Of a DNA stretch of 64,000 bases, positions 46,361 to 57,383 are shown in pieces. This DNA is from Parastagonospora avenae f. sp. tritici 18332-5 (Eukaryota > Ascomycota > Dothideomycetes > Pleosporales > Phaeosphaeriaceae), in assembly GCA_022559985.1 (NCBI GenBank), contig JAFJTR010000063.1, forward strand, positions 1 through 64,000, read 5' to 3'. The translations under genes and the position numbers were made by a program. The notes beneath the pieces are model-generated. The model made no database searches. It had not been told where the DNA came from and worked only from the letters and a program-made list of their open reading frames with translations. How positions within the stretch are numbered: position 1 is the first letter of the stretch; each line of letters begins with the position of its first letter.

Positions 46361-47875
46361 TTATCGATCTACATTGCTGTTCTTTGCACGGAGGAATGCC
46401 TCTACCTGTGCGTTGGTCGGCTCGCCGACCGCGAGTGCTGCGACGCCTTGCACGAGTTCCTGCTTTTCTAAAGCATGATCCTTTCGCTCGTCGGCAACGC
46501 TCGTCTTTTCGCTGGTTGCCTCAGTTGCCTGATTCGCAGTGCCATTGGACTTGGCTGACCCGTTCGCCTTCACTGCACTGTCAGACTTTGATACCTTCGA
46601 GGAATATCCGGCTGCCGCAAACGCCTCCCGGTGTGAGGGATCAATCTGAACACTATCCCTGTTCGTTGTCCAGTCTCTTTCAGCATGTTGGATCTGCTCA
46701 TTAGTTGGCAACAGATCGCCGTGGAAAGGCCGTTTGACTGTCTTGATAGCTTCTCGGTTGACTTTCCAGAAGCCTCCTGTCTTGTCGACTATGAATGATC
46801 CAGGATCCAGAGCAGACAGTTTGTCGAACACGGGGTCACTCCCCGTCCTCTCGAAAAATATCGATTGCCAGTGCTCACCGCGTGCCGCCTCTGCGTCTCG
46901 CATATGTCGTTGGCCTTCTTCAACGCGCGACTTTGCATCGGCTACACGCTTCATGTCTCCTAGGTGCAGAGCAGAAATGACTTCTCCCCATGCTTTGCGT
47001 GATTCCCACGGGTCTTGCTCGGAGAGATGAGCTACCTCGATGTTTGCGGAGTCAAGATCGTTGACGTTGAATGTGTATATCTCCTCTCCCGTCCTTCCAC
47101 TCTTAAACGTCAACTCTCCATTCCAAGCGCCTTTGACCGTGTATAGGGTTTCGCTTGGCTTATCGGCATGATACAGTCTTGCCTCGAGTCCATTCTTCTG
47201 ACCTCCGCCCAAGAAGCTCTTTCCTGTGAATTTGAGATGGGAGACGTAACCATTCGATGAAATGAGTGAGTATTCGCCAGCTAGTTCCGGATATGGTGTG
47301 CCAGTCAAGAGACCTTTGACCTTGATGTTCGGCACCGGGATCAAATAGTCCTCATCCCACCTATCGAGATGCAAAAGCGCATAGCCCTTTTGCTTGATGT
47401 TGACGTTTCCGGAAAAGGTGATCTCCTGCTGAGTGAAGCCTTGTGCGCGAACTCCGTGTTTGTCGTTCCATAGGTAGCATGCTGTAATAGGTGGATGATG
47501 GCTGACCTGCTCGGCAACTAGACGTGTTTCTCCTATCTCTTCATCCTTCCAATGACCGAGGAAAAGTTCCCCCAAGAATGCGTTCAACGGCTTCTTTACA
47601 CCGTCTTTTTCTCGTCGGCCTGAGTACTGTTGGTTTCGCAACGTTCCGATGAAGTATTTCAGGACACTCAAGGCTCGCTTCTCCGCATCCTCCTCGGCCG
47701 CCTGGGATATGAACAAGGTCGGATGGTCAGCCCAATATTGCGGTATCTCTACCGTGGAGTTTTCCGCTAGCACAAACGGAGGCGCTGTGATGTTCGATAA
47801 ATCGCCGGATACCGTGGCTACGGAGCCAAGAAAGTCCTTCAGGGCAGAACGATTGTTCGCAATATCGTTTGACAT
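46361..47875 (-). CDS. oxysterol-binding protein homologue, Kes1/Osh4 type
   Basis: Lipid-transfer protein exchanging sterol and PI4P between membranes. Single exon; the frame's first codon (47896) is TTG, so I start at the ATG at 47875 (MSNDIANNRSALKDFLGSV), giving 504 residues. The OSBP fingerprint EQVSHHPP lies near 121-128. KKPLNAFLGELFLGHW (PI4P/lid side), NGELTFKSGRTGEEIYTF and WESRKAWGEVISALHLGD are all typical of the ORD. There is no PH or ankyrin domain, so it is of the short Kes1/Osh4 class. A C-terminal tail of about 90 residues, Ser/Ala/Lys-rich, exceeds yeast Kes1. Confidence 0.94.
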   Translation of the reverse strand: MSNDIANNRSALKDFLGSVATVSGDLSNITAPPFVLAENSTVEIPQYWADHPTLFISQAAEEDAEKRALSVLKYFIGTLRNQQYSGRREKDGVKKPLNAFLGELFLGHWKDEEIGETRLVAEQVSHHPPITACYLWNDKHGVRAQGFTQQEITFSGNVNIKQKGYALLHLDRWDEDYLIPVPNIKVKGLLTGTPYPELAGEYSLISSNGYVSHLKFTGKSFLGGGQKNGLEARLYHADKPSETLYTVKGAWNGELTFKSGRTGEEIYTFNVNDLDSANIEVAHLSEQDPWESRKAWGEVISALHLGDMKRVADAKSRVEEGQRHMRDAEAARGEHWQSIFFERTGSDPVFDKLSALDPGSFIVDKTGGFWKVNREAIKTVKRPFHGDLLPTNEQIQHAERDWTTNRDSVQIDPSHREAFAAAGYSSKVSKSDSAVKANGSAKSNGTANQATEATSEKTSVADERKDHALEKQELVQGVAALAVGEPTNAQVEAFLRAKNSNVDR

Positions 47876-49172
47876 AGTGTCAAAATGTAATGTCAATCTC
47901 CGGATGTGCTTGTATTACATCGGCATGGATCACCGTACATGTTATGGGTCTACGCGGATGGCTGTGAAGTGATGACGTCGTCCGCGCTATGACCTACTAC
48001 GCCCACTTGTCACGCGTTGGTGCACGCCTTTCGAAGGATTTCGGATCTGGCCCGAGGGGCTGTGTAGCCGTAGTCGCCAAGTATGCTTCTGGCGCACGTT
48101 CAGCTGCATTTGGTCAAGTATTCCAAGTCGTGGAGATCGTTGTCGAATGCTTCAGTGCCGATGAAAGACTAGTGTGTAACGGGACTAGCGCTGTCTGGCA
48201 AGCTTCGAAATCAGGATCGAGCACAGGCTTATGAAGACCATCAGAGCGTCTCGCTCAATGCTTGCACATACCCATGAGACAGCCCGTCACCAACATTCTA
48301 GACTGTCCGATGATCGAAGCAGTAGACCATATATACTGCGGAAGCTAAAACAGGCAATTGAAATCATTTCAAGGAACATACAGCACAAGTGTTGGCGAGA
48401 GAGCAGAGGCTCGCGAGATATCAAAACTCATTCCAAGAAAGGGTAATTCAGGTATGTTTTACCACTACAGTTGCACTAATTAGCCTTGCAGCTTGCGTTT
48501 ACCGCTTGGTGGAGCAAATAGCGGGTAGATAGCAGGGGTTCGACAAGAAGCACGATAGGCCTCCGTTGGCTGAATTCTTGCATGAAGAAGTTCATTTGAC
48601 GGCCATACCCCTGTCGCCTTCAGTTACTTGTCGGAAAAGGCCGTATGTCTACCTTTCTTACACAACCTCGAGCAGCACATCTCACTGCTACATCCGCAAC
48701 GTACTCCCTCCTGCACCCCACTTTCTCACAATATGCATTTGAAACAGTATTTGCAGTTAGGACCTTCTTGGCGATCCTTCTGGAGATGCTCTAGTGTGTC
48801 TTTGTATGGTGGGTTATCGCGATAACGGTGCCGAGTCGCAACGATCATCCGGCATGTTTACATAACTCGTCCTTCGAATGATGCATCTATCTCCGCACTT
48901 GTATGAGTTCAGTGATGCTGACGGGTGAAAACTACCCATCATGCATCTTGGCACGAGATAGGCATTACTAGGAACGATTACAACCGAAATCAGTATTTGT
49001 TCCGAAAGCACGATAGACGGGTATAAAGTAGACATGGACTTTCTTATGGTACACAGCTCCAGCTCAGTTCACTCCCAAGAGCTAACTTCAGGCCAATTTT
49101 TCTGAGATCGAACAAGGTCCAGTAACATACATTCCGCCAGGCCGTCCCATCAGACACACGAAGACGTCCAAG
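47876..49172. other. 1.3-kb divergent intergenic region, oxysterol-binding protein / asparaginase
   Basis: Holds the promoters of both genes, which face away from each other. Only short frames occur (the longest about 81 codons) and none is convincing. Confidence 0.5.
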
Positions 49173-50285
49173 ATGCGGCATCCGATACAGCTTCTAGGTC
49201 TCTTCATCTCCCTAGCATTATCCTCACCCATGTCCCTCACCAGACCCTCCCCCCACAACCTCTTCATCCGCCAAGACATCCAAACCCCCATCAACGCCTC
49301 CCTCCCCAACATCACCATCTTCGCCACCGGCGGCACAATCGCCTCTCAAGGCTCCACCAACACGCAAACCACCGGCTACTCCATCGGCCTGGGCGTGCAA
49401 CAACTCATCTCCGCCGTACCCGAGCTGCTCAACATCTCCAACATCGCCGGCTACCAAGTCTCCAACGTCGGCTCGGGGGATATCAATCAGACGATTAGTT
49501 TGACACTCGCACATATGATTAATGAAGAGCTAGCAAAAGATACCGTCTCCGGGGTGGTGGTTACACATGGCACCGACACCCTCGAAGAAACCGCCTTCTT
49601 CCTCGACGCCACCATCTCCTCCCCCAAACCCGTGATTCTCGTCGGCGCCATGCGTCCCGCCACCGCGCTGTCTGCTGACGGACCGCTCAACCTCTTTCAA
49701 GCCGTAACGCTCGCGAGTTCGCCCGCGGGCCGGGACCGCGGCGCGATGGTTGTGCTGAACGATCGTATTGGCTCGGCGTTCTACACAACGAAGAATAACG
49801 CAAACACGCTTGATACGTTTAGTAGTACAGAGGCAGGCCAGCTGGGCGTGTTTATCAATCAAGTGCCATTTTTCTTCTTCGCGCCTGCGAGGCCGGTGGG
49901 GCGGCTGCATTTTGATGTTGGGAATGTGACGGAGCTTGCGCAGGTTGATATTTTATATGCGCATCAGGATATGGATCCATATTTGTTCAACGCGACGATC
50001 GACGGTGGCGCGAAGGGTGTAGTGTTTGCGGGCGTGGGAGCGGGTGGGACGTCGTCGGCTGCGGCGCTGAATATGGAGAGGGTGTATAATGCGACGGGCA
50101 TCCCGATTGTGAGTAGTCACAGGAGTGCGGATGGGTTTGTGCCGCCGAGTACACGGGACTTTGCGATTGCGAGTGGATTTTACAATCCGCAGAAGGCGAG
50201 GATTTTGGTGCAGTTGGGGCTGAGTACGGGGTTGGGAGTGGAGGGGATCAGGGAGATCTTTGGAAAGAGTTATCCTATGCCGTGA
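49173..50285 (+). CDS. secreted L-asparaginase, type II
   Basis: Hydrolyses L-asparagine to aspartate and ammonia outside the cell or in the periplasm. The 370-residue intronless frame opens with a signal peptide (MRHPIQLLGLFISLALSSP). The active-site motif ATGGTIAS is at 51-58 (catalytic Thr55). The second motif, VVVTHGTDTLEETAFF, contains the THGTDT block at 131-136. PVILVGAMRPATALSADGP follows. Several NxS/T sites fit secretion. Codon use is biased to C in the third position in the N-terminal half and less so in the rest. Confidence 0.95.
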   Translation: MRHPIQLLGLFISLALSSPMSLTRPSPHNLFIRQDIQTPINASLPNITIFATGGTIASQGSTNTQTTGYSIGLGVQQLISAVPELLNISNIAGYQVSNVGSGDINQTISLTLAHMINEELAKDTVSGVVVTHGTDTLEETAFFLDATISSPKPVILVGAMRPATALSADGPLNLFQAVTLASSPAGRDRGAMVVLNDRIGSAFYTTKNNANTLDTFSSTEAGQLGVFINQVPFFFFAPARPVGRLHFDVGNVTELAQVDILYAHQDMDPYLFNATIDGGAKGVVFAGVGAGGTSSAAALNMERVYNATGIPIVSSHRSADGFVPPSTRDFAIASGFYNPQKARILVQLGLSTGLGVEGIREIFGKSYPMP

Positions 50286-50642
50286 GGTAGATGGATCGAT
50301 GAATGTGACGAAGTTACGATCGCAATCGCACGTTCTCTTATACGATGCATCGATAATCGTGAAGTGAGTCTCCCTATTCGAGGAATAAAAGACTTGTTGT
50401 CGTCCAGCTGTTGGATTCGCTTACGGTACATGGGCATAGAGGAGCAGCTTGTGGTGGGGTCTGGTGACAAGTGGACCTCGCTTATCCTCTTCGAGACGGA
50501 AGTGTACAAGAAGGCGCGTTACTAGTGTATAAGTATTGATGTCCCAGGCGAAGTTTAAGCAGCCTGTAGACTTCATGGACCGTTTGCTAGTCGACTCTCC
50601 GCGTTCTACACAGGTCACAGCCCACTCGCAATTCCGTACACC
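50286..50642. other. intergenic between asparaginase and the HD-domain gene
   Basis: 357 bp with the asparaginase 3' flank and the HD-gene promoter. Nothing further is seen. Confidence 0.5.
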
Positions 50643-51322
50643 ATGTGCCCACCCTCCTCTTTCACGGATCCCGCCTCCAGGACAGCCACAAGGCCAATCG
50701 ATGCAACCAGTGTGATACCAGAAACACAAATCTCGCGATCCGCCTACGGCCATGCATCATCCCTCCTGCCTCCATCGATTCTGAACCACAGCATCAGAGT
50801 CTATCTTTACGCCACTACACTTGCCAAACACTTCAATTCTTCATATGCTTCCGACGCAGCAATGCATGATTTCTTGTTCACTGCCTGTCTCTTCACGACA
50901 TTGGGGCCACGGATATCTATGACGGCTCGCAACGCTTCGAAGTCGAAGGCGCCGATGCCGCTGTAAAGCATCTATCGCAGTTTGATGTGAGCGATCGATA
51001 CAAGCACGATGTCTGGACGGCGATTGCGACCCATACGAGTCCGCAGATTGCAGAGAGGATCGGGGAGTTGTCAAAGCTGGTGAGGCTCGCGGTCATTACG
51101 GATTTCGGGCGGAAGAGCGAGGCGTGGGATGTATTGGAACCGTTGCGAGGGAAACTGGAGGGGGACTTTGAGCGATGCGGGATCGAGAAGGTGCTTGGTG
51201 ATGCTGTGGTGGAGCAAGCGAAGAAGAAGCCGGGAAAGGCGCCGATGGTGTCCTGGCCTGGAGTCATGTACAAAGCGCACTTAGCAGAGCCGGAGTGGGA
51301 GGGTGTGAATAAGGCGTTCTGA
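50643..51322 (+). pseudogene. HD-domain hydrolase, cyanamide hydratase-like, with a single-base frameshift
   Basis: The frame from the ATG at 50643 follows the family up to AAMHDFLFTACLF (50892-50894 TTC), then turns into unrelated residues and stops at 50966. The frame one base back carries on the family from HDIGATDIYDG through DVWTAIATHTSP, KLVRLAVITDFGRKSEAW to the end at 51322. So one base seems missing exactly at the metal-binding HD motif. No intron signal lies there. If intact, the protein would be about 226 residues. Cyanamide hydratase-like enzymes convert cyanamide to urea; other HD hydrolases are possible. Real disruption and sequencing error cannot be told apart here. Confidence 0.8.
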
Positions 51323-51420
51323 AGCCGTGGTGTTGCATAGTCGCAGCGATTATCCAGTCTTTACACATCCATCTCATTGTTTTGCGGTATATGTCGCTTT
51401 CCGTGATTCACCATAACTTT

Positions 51421-52056
51421 TCAACCGCCATCGCTCCTCTCCAAGAAACCCGGATCTCTCTCAATCTTGTTCTCAAACTTCGTCCACCAGGCCTGGAACG
51501 CCTTTAACGGCACCGTATCTCCACTGCCCCAGCTGGTCAAGAAGTCGTAGCAATTCTTGATAATCCTCTGCGCAAGCACCTTTGTCGTAACCGTCGTCTG
51601 GCCCCTAAGGACAATCTCACTGCCCGTCTTTGGCGCAATTGCAGCATTTTGCGCCTTTTGTTGCTCCAACGCGGCTGCCACTGGTTGCGCCGGTTCAATG
51701 GAGATCCCCAGTGCAAGCACACCATTGCTGTTCATGCTCTCGTCTACCATGACGTCTTCATCGCCAAGACCTCCGCCCGCTGGTCCGCCAGCTTTGTCTA
51801 TGACTTTGAATATCGCGCTGGGTTTCTCGTTTGCGATCGCGCCTAAGAGCTTGAATTGCGCTGCGCCCGGTAGTTGCGCGTAGACGGCGGCGGCGGCGCC
51901 ATCTGGTAACGTGATACCCGGGAGGAGAAAGACGACGATATGCGAGAAGGACGGCTGGGACGGGATTTGGAACGCGAATTGGGTTTCTGACACAACGCGC
52001 GCGTCTGTAAGGACTGGCCGACCGGAGATGATGACGCCGATGGGTACAGTAGCCAT
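51421..52056 (-). CDS. Hikeshi/OPI10-domain protein
   Basis: Hikeshi carries Hsp70 into the nucleus during heat stress; the yeast relative Opi10 was linked to inositol regulation. The frame is open upstream to 52131 with no ATG, so I start at MATVPIGVIISGRPV (52056), 211 residues, no intron. Further marks are SHIVVFLLPGITLPDG, FKLLGAIANEKPSAIFKV, and the C-terminal block RIIKNCYDFLTSWG with WWTKFENKIERDPGFLER. It is convergent with the frameshifted HD gene (98 bp apart). Confidence 0.93.
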   Translation of the reverse strand: MATVPIGVIISGRPVLTDARVVSETQFAFQIPSQPSFSHIVVFLLPGITLPDGAAAAVYAQLPGAAQFKLLGAIANEKPSAIFKVIDKAGGPAGGGLGDEDVMVDESMNSNGVLALGISIEPAQPVAAALEQQKAQNAAIAPKTGSEIVLRGQTTVTTKVLAQRIIKNCYDFLTSWGSGDTVPLKAFQAWWTKFENKIERDPGFLERSDGG

Positions 52057-52341
52057 GGTGATAAGGAATGTAGATTGTTGTCGGGTGTACAATTTAATGC
52101 GACTGTCGCAGGCGAGGCAGAATGAAGACAAACATGAGTTTGTTTGTTGTCAAAGAGCTTGTTGTGGAAGCTTTCGAGAGCTTTCTCGACTTTTCTGCGT
52201 CATTGGTCAAAGCTCGGCTTCACCCCACGTTCATTCGAGCTAATGCCATTGAGACACTCCTCTCAGATTCTACACCAGACAGTCCCAACTTCAGCAATTG
52301 CATCGCCATTCTCTGCATACTATGGACATGCTCCGAACTCT

Positions 52342-53188
52342 CTACAATGTATTCGGATCAACACACGTCAAATACCCCCTCGTCTTACTCATCTCCTTCA
52401 CGCACCCATTCGGACATGGATAGCTCTCATCATACTGCCAGCTAAACAGCGGATCCGTCTCATTCGTCAAAATCTGTCCCAGCATAACCGTCTGATATCC
52501 CGGCAACTGGCGAGTCTGCTGGAACACATCGTAGCTGGACATTGTGATCACGCCCCAACCAGCATTGTAGTTGTGCTGGATAGTGGTGCCGTAGATATAC
52601 TCCTTAAATCCCGACCAGCGGATTGCGGACGCGCACATGGGGCATGATTCGGCGTTTGTGTCTGCATTAAGTGTTAATTGGGTTTGTGGAGGCGAGAGAT
52701 GGGTCCTACAGATTGACAAGTCTGCCCATGCTGCGAAGATCTGGGTGGCTGTCATGTTGCGGGCTTGGAAAACAGCTGTACAGGCATTGATTGCAGAGAT
52801 TTCGCCGTGGATGCTGAAGTGAAATATCAGTATATGGGTAGGCTTGAGGAGGAAGATCATACGTTGGATCACCGGTGCGGAAGTTTGCGCCTCGACAAAC
52901 GACCTCATCGCTCGTGTGGTTCACGATGATGGTACCGTATGCAGCAAAAGGACATGGGCCACTTTGCTCGAAGAGAGCTGCATTTGCCTAGCGAAATTCG
53001 TCCATTAACACTCAGGAAAAACCAGAAGAATGTGAGAGCCACACCAATCGCATATACTTTACACGAGTGCTGTACGGGATGCTATTGACAACGATCCCCG
53101 ACATGTTCTGGTCATCATTCGGGACGACGAAGTGCGCGGCTGCTGAAGCAGCTAGAAGTGCAAGATGTATGAATTTTGGGATAATCAT
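52342..53188 (-). CDS. secreted cytidine/dCMP deaminase-fold protein
   Basis: Exons 53188-53045, 52987-52863, 52813-52710 and 52661-52342 (introns of 57, 49 and 48 bp) give 230 residues. A signal peptide (MIIPKFIHLALLAASAAAHF) precedes a CMP/dCMP-deaminase zinc site: H92-G-E94 (TIHGEISAINACTAVFQA) and C131-P-M-C134 (YTNAESCPMCASAIRW). The catalytic HxE glutamate and both PCxxC-type cysteines remain, so it may be active. GPCPFAAYGTIIVNHT is the other conserved block. The first intron has two candidate donors in phase (at 53062 or 53044); I prefer the second because MRLANAAL then matches the family. Substrate is unknown. Confidence 0.88.
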
Positions 53189-54918
53189 CTTGTGCAAACG
53201 TCTGCAAGTAGTTGATTGAAAATATCGAGTATAGCTAGGTATGGACCGGGCACTTTGGTTCTCCAGTGCTCTTATATGGTCCTAATCGCTTGACTCGATA
53301 TACACGGCTACATATGGCTCGTCCGACATCTCGAATCATGGCTGTGCCACTAACAATTGCCGGAATCCTTGGACGGAAAAGACTATACTTGGTCTCGATC
53401 TTCGTTCACGCATTGCAATTGAGAAACGAGCCTCGCAGAGCCCTTTTTACAGAGAAGAACCGCACGCTCGGAAGTTTAATTTGCCTGTCAAAAGATACCT
53501 AGTGCGAAGATCGGAAACAAGTAACTCATTTTTTTCGCGAAATCCCAGATAGCTGAAGTAATAGCACGGCATGGTAAGAGCAATATGCGAGCTGGGGTGA
53601 TGTGGAGTATTCGTTTAGTGTGTGATAAGGAACGATAACATGGGAAGGCTGAGCCGATGGCAATGCTTGGTCACGATTGCCGACGGCAACTTTTGCTTGT
53701 GCTCAAACACAACACAAAAGCAAATAACATTCAATTGGTGTCGAAGGTTTTGATGATGGTATCGTGTAGAGACGATACTATAGGTACCTAGCATGACGGT
53801 GTTTAGGTATACTTAGATTTGCGCAACCATATCACGAAATCGGATTTCAGGTCATCAAAGATCCGAAAAGCAATACCACAGCCTTCTGATTCACGATGTG
53901 TACTGGTGTTTGCTAGGAGTTGCTTGTTCAGCGTACCGAGTGATCAAAGCAGGTGCCCGCGTTGGGCACATCCTTTGCGTCGAACCCCGCTGCACAATGC
54001 CATCAAATCCGCGACCCATTCCTTCTCGAGGGCCATCATCATCTCTTTATACACAGCCCAGTCTAACATCAGCCCTAGCAACAGAACTCCCGTTCCCCAT
54101 TGCCAGCATAAAGCACCCACGTCATAGCCAGCCCTTCGGCATCCCTTCGGACTCACTCCCCTTGGCAGGGGCCCAACTCCCCGAAACCTGCAGGTGTAAT
54201 ATTATGCACTGTATAAGCCCAGGAATAGCAATGAAACAAAGAAATTTCCGAGGTTGTTGGTTCTTTTCTGGGTTCATGACTTTCTCTTTTGAGAAGAGGT
54301 GTTCATATTGGGCTGAGCAGGGCTGAGCATAAGGGCAGGGGTGGGGCGGTCTTGCGACATCGTGCTTTTGACCGTGTTGGGTGGGTTTGTTAGGGCTGAG
54401 GGAATAATGCATGCAGGAGGTGGTTTGTTGGGTCGATGTGTTAGGGCTGAAGGAATAATGCATGCAGGAGGTAGCTGGCGAGGTTATGTAGAAGATCATC
54501 TATTAAGCGCGAGAGGCGCTCATCGTGTGGTTCGGCAGTCGAGGTGATGTTGACACTCATGAAGAGCATCGAGACTAAGATGTACTTGCAAGGGAAACGC
54601 GGAAATAGTCTCACTACATGTCACGAATTGATAGATCGGATATAATGTTGAGCGCACCAATGTATGTTTTCTCGTCGGACTTTTGTAAGATACCGAAATA
54701 GAGATATTACTGCTAGCTGCCACCTTGCCAGCCAAACGCCTCAAACACACTCCAAAAGTTCCTTGAAAACTTTTCCGCCGATAGGGTATTCGCGTTAAAC
54801 AAAAGAAAATCTAAGGATGGAAACCAATTGGTATCACTGTAATACACTTACGCCCACCGGACTGATATGAAATGTGAAGTTCATGACAAAGGAAATTGTA
54901 CGACAAGTACGAGGGTTT
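53189..54918. other. 1.7-kb intergenic region
   Basis: Contains the deaminase promoter at the left, and at the right the flank of the cysteine-rich gene. Short frames (102-142 codons near 53819-54326) have no recognisable features. A 34-bp direct repeat lies at 54388-54472. Confidence 0.5.
54388..54472. repeat. 34-bp direct repeat, two copies with 51-bp period
   Basis: Copies are 54388-54421 and 54439-54472, each starting TGTTAGGGCTGA and including AATAATGCATGCAGGAGGT, with one mismatch. TTAGGG occurs once in each copy, but two separate hexamers are not a telomeric array. Confidence 0.8.
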
Positions 54919-55798
54919 TTAGGGGCTTGTGGTTGGCCTGCTCTTCACTTCCTCCAACTCGTTGCTTCCTAGCAACGAGATAGTGGACGCAAGTGTCCTG
55001 CGGTATGCCGCTGTCTGAACGAACTGCTCTTCGTAATGGTTCTTGAGCCTCCTTTGACGCGCTTCGCTCTTGTGAAACCAGAACGCAACGCATGCGAGGG
55101 CAACTATAATGGTGCCGAAGAGACCACCAATGGTTCCTCCTACGACTGCGGTTTGGTGTCTCTCCTTTGCGCATGTGTCGGGATTGGCTGCGGAGGTAGC
55201 TAAGAATGCTGAGCCGGTAGATACTGCGGTAGCAGCGACGTCCTTTGGTGATGATGATGTTGAAGAGGGTACTGGAGTTGCCGTCGCGACAGGTAATTTA
55301 AGTGAGCCGAGTGAGGATGTGGTGACTTTGGGTGCGGATGAGCTGTTGCAGCAACTTCGTTTGTCATTGGGCGCTCGACAACAGTATGTTCCAGAGTCGC
55401 ATTGTTGGATGTTCCACGCTTTTATAGCGGTCAGGCCACCGAAGCCATTGGACACTAGATACTGTTAGCATTGAAGGCAATGTTTGAGTACAGTGATGCA
55501 GCATACCACCAGGACACACTCTTGGACATTCAACAGCCTTCCCGCTCTCGTCCGTACATCCAGCCTGCCATATCATGCCCGTTGACTCTCCGGTTGTTGA
55601 CATGCATAGACCAGTATCCAGGCAGAGTTCGGCACCAGATGGTCGATTGGTGGCGCAACAACCACTATGTTTTGCAGTCGGATTGCATGGCGCAAATGTG
55701 TTGTCGAGCTTACTGCCATCAAGCCCGAAGCATTGCTGGCTGGCGCTGAGGGCGACAAAGGTCGCGAAGACTGAAAGGAAGGAGACGCGTGAAAACAT
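54919..55798 (-). CDS. cysteine-rich secreted/single-pass membrane protein
   Basis: Exons 55798-55507 and 55454-54919 (52-bp intron, GTATGC..TAG) give 275 residues. A signal peptide (MFSRVSFLSVFATFVALSA) leads into an ectodomain with about 13 cysteines: CFGLDGSK, HSGCCATN, ELCLDTGLCMS, AGCTDES, ECPRVCPG and CDSGTYCCR. A Ser/Thr/Pro stalk, one membrane span (TIGGLFGTIIVALACVAFWF) and a basic cytosolic tail follow. This layout is widespread in dothideomycete membrane proteins but no function is established. The intron donor has alternatives; I chose the one that keeps the CPRVC pair. Confidence 0.8.
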
Positions 55799-57383
55799 AT
55801 TAGACAGGACGTATTAGGCGTGTGTAAAGGAAGGACTCGAGTAATGAACGGCTATGACATAAAGCACAAGATCGGGGGACGAACGCGTGGTTATACACTT
55901 AACGAAGGGTAAGAATCTAGGGCGGTTCGGTCTTGATATCAACTCCACATCTAAGCACCATAATTAGTCTGGGACCTCCATTTCCAATGTTATCATGCGT
56001 TGAGCACGCCTGTACCACCACCATCAGCGCAACAACCAGGTCCCGACAGGGCTTGCTCGTCTCCAGATGAAACAAGGTTGCGCACATCCCCGTATGCAAA
56101 TCACGGGGAGATCCTGGTGACACAGCCTAGTCGCAATTTGACGCAGACGCGCAGGTTCAGGTTGCGCCTCCAGTGGCACAGGACTGGACAGTAAGCTCTA
56201 CGGTCCGAAGAGCGCGTCTTTTTCGAAAGGAGAATGAAAGGACTTCTTGGGTACCCGAAGTCCGGACATGGGGCGCGAGCGCTTGGTGATGCAGATGCGC
56301 GGTGCGCGATGCGCTTTGTTGTTGGCACATGTGGATGTCACCATGGCGTTCTAGCCTCATGCGCAGTCTGCAAGGCGGGCGACGGCTGTCTAGCAATTGG
56401 ATACGTTGTACGACCAAGAACTAAAGGGGTGGAGGCGCCAAGAAGGTTTGAGGTTGGGAGGATGAGTTGGAAGGTACAAGGGGCCATTGGTTACAAGGTT
56501 TAGCGGATGGCCCGTGCATCGAACCAACTCCACCCCGTCGTCAGGCCTATTCCTGGTACCTCGACTTCGCAAAAGCACTCTCCCAACGACGTGTCAACGC
56601 TGAAGATCATGCTCGGAACGATTAGGTCTTACCTTCAAAGCTAAGTGTGCACTCTGGGCACGACGACGCGTTTGCTTCAACTCACTCTACTGAGTTCAAC
56701 ACCCAGGTTGAAGTGCCCAACAACAAAGACCAGTATCTCGAACCTCGTCGACAATGTTTACAGGGCTGACCATCATCCTCTATTATTGATTCAAGGACCT
56801 CGCCAGGCCAACCCGGATGCCTCGGATGGCTGTCGCGCGGCCCGCACCAGGGTTTGGCCGTGACGCCGGATGTCACTGCGGTTACTGCACAGCTCCCAAG
56901 GCGTTTCGTGCACTTCGTACATCTTAAAGAACGTTTTCTGCGTAAACAACGATCCTGGCGTGGGGGCCTCTTTCTGTCCGAGCACATTACTGTAGATCAG
57001 CTGCTCACCAAATCGTGCCTTTTCGATCTTAGCGGCCCGCTAAGTCTTCGGATGGATAGCAGCCTCAGCCTTACAACGACTCATGCTTCGATCTGGATTC
57101 CTTCGCAACGTTGTTCACGACATGTTCTTCACTCGAAGCTTAATACCGGCTAGGACGTGCGCTCGTGCTACAGTTGTGAATAGGTATTTTCCAAATGCCT
57201 AAGCATATTAGCAGGCATTTTTGCCTACTACCTATCTGACTCATATTCCTATTCTTGAATCGTATCTTCCCGTCGAGAAACCGATTGTGGGGAATACACA
57301 AGATACAGCTGAAGCCTTGCCAACAAGCTATGGTCAATAATCAGATCCGGAGGCATCGGTCCTACTCGGTTCCCAGCCCAAAC
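55799..57383. other. 1.6-kb intergenic region, no gene supported
   Basis: Short frames only (up to about 101 codons), with no domain or plausible splicing. Right end is the 3' flank of the SET gene, left end the promoter of the cysteine-rich gene. Confidence 0.5.

Noticed and set aside
49173..53188. Nitrogen-scavenging cluster made of asparaginase, the cyanamide hydratase-like gene and the deaminase
   Set aside because: All could release nitrogen, but strands differ, a Hikeshi gene is interposed, one member is broken and nothing shows co-regulation.
54388..54472. Telomere-like TTAGGG hexamers
   Set aside because: Only one hexamer per repeat copy, not in tandem; chance within a longer repeat.
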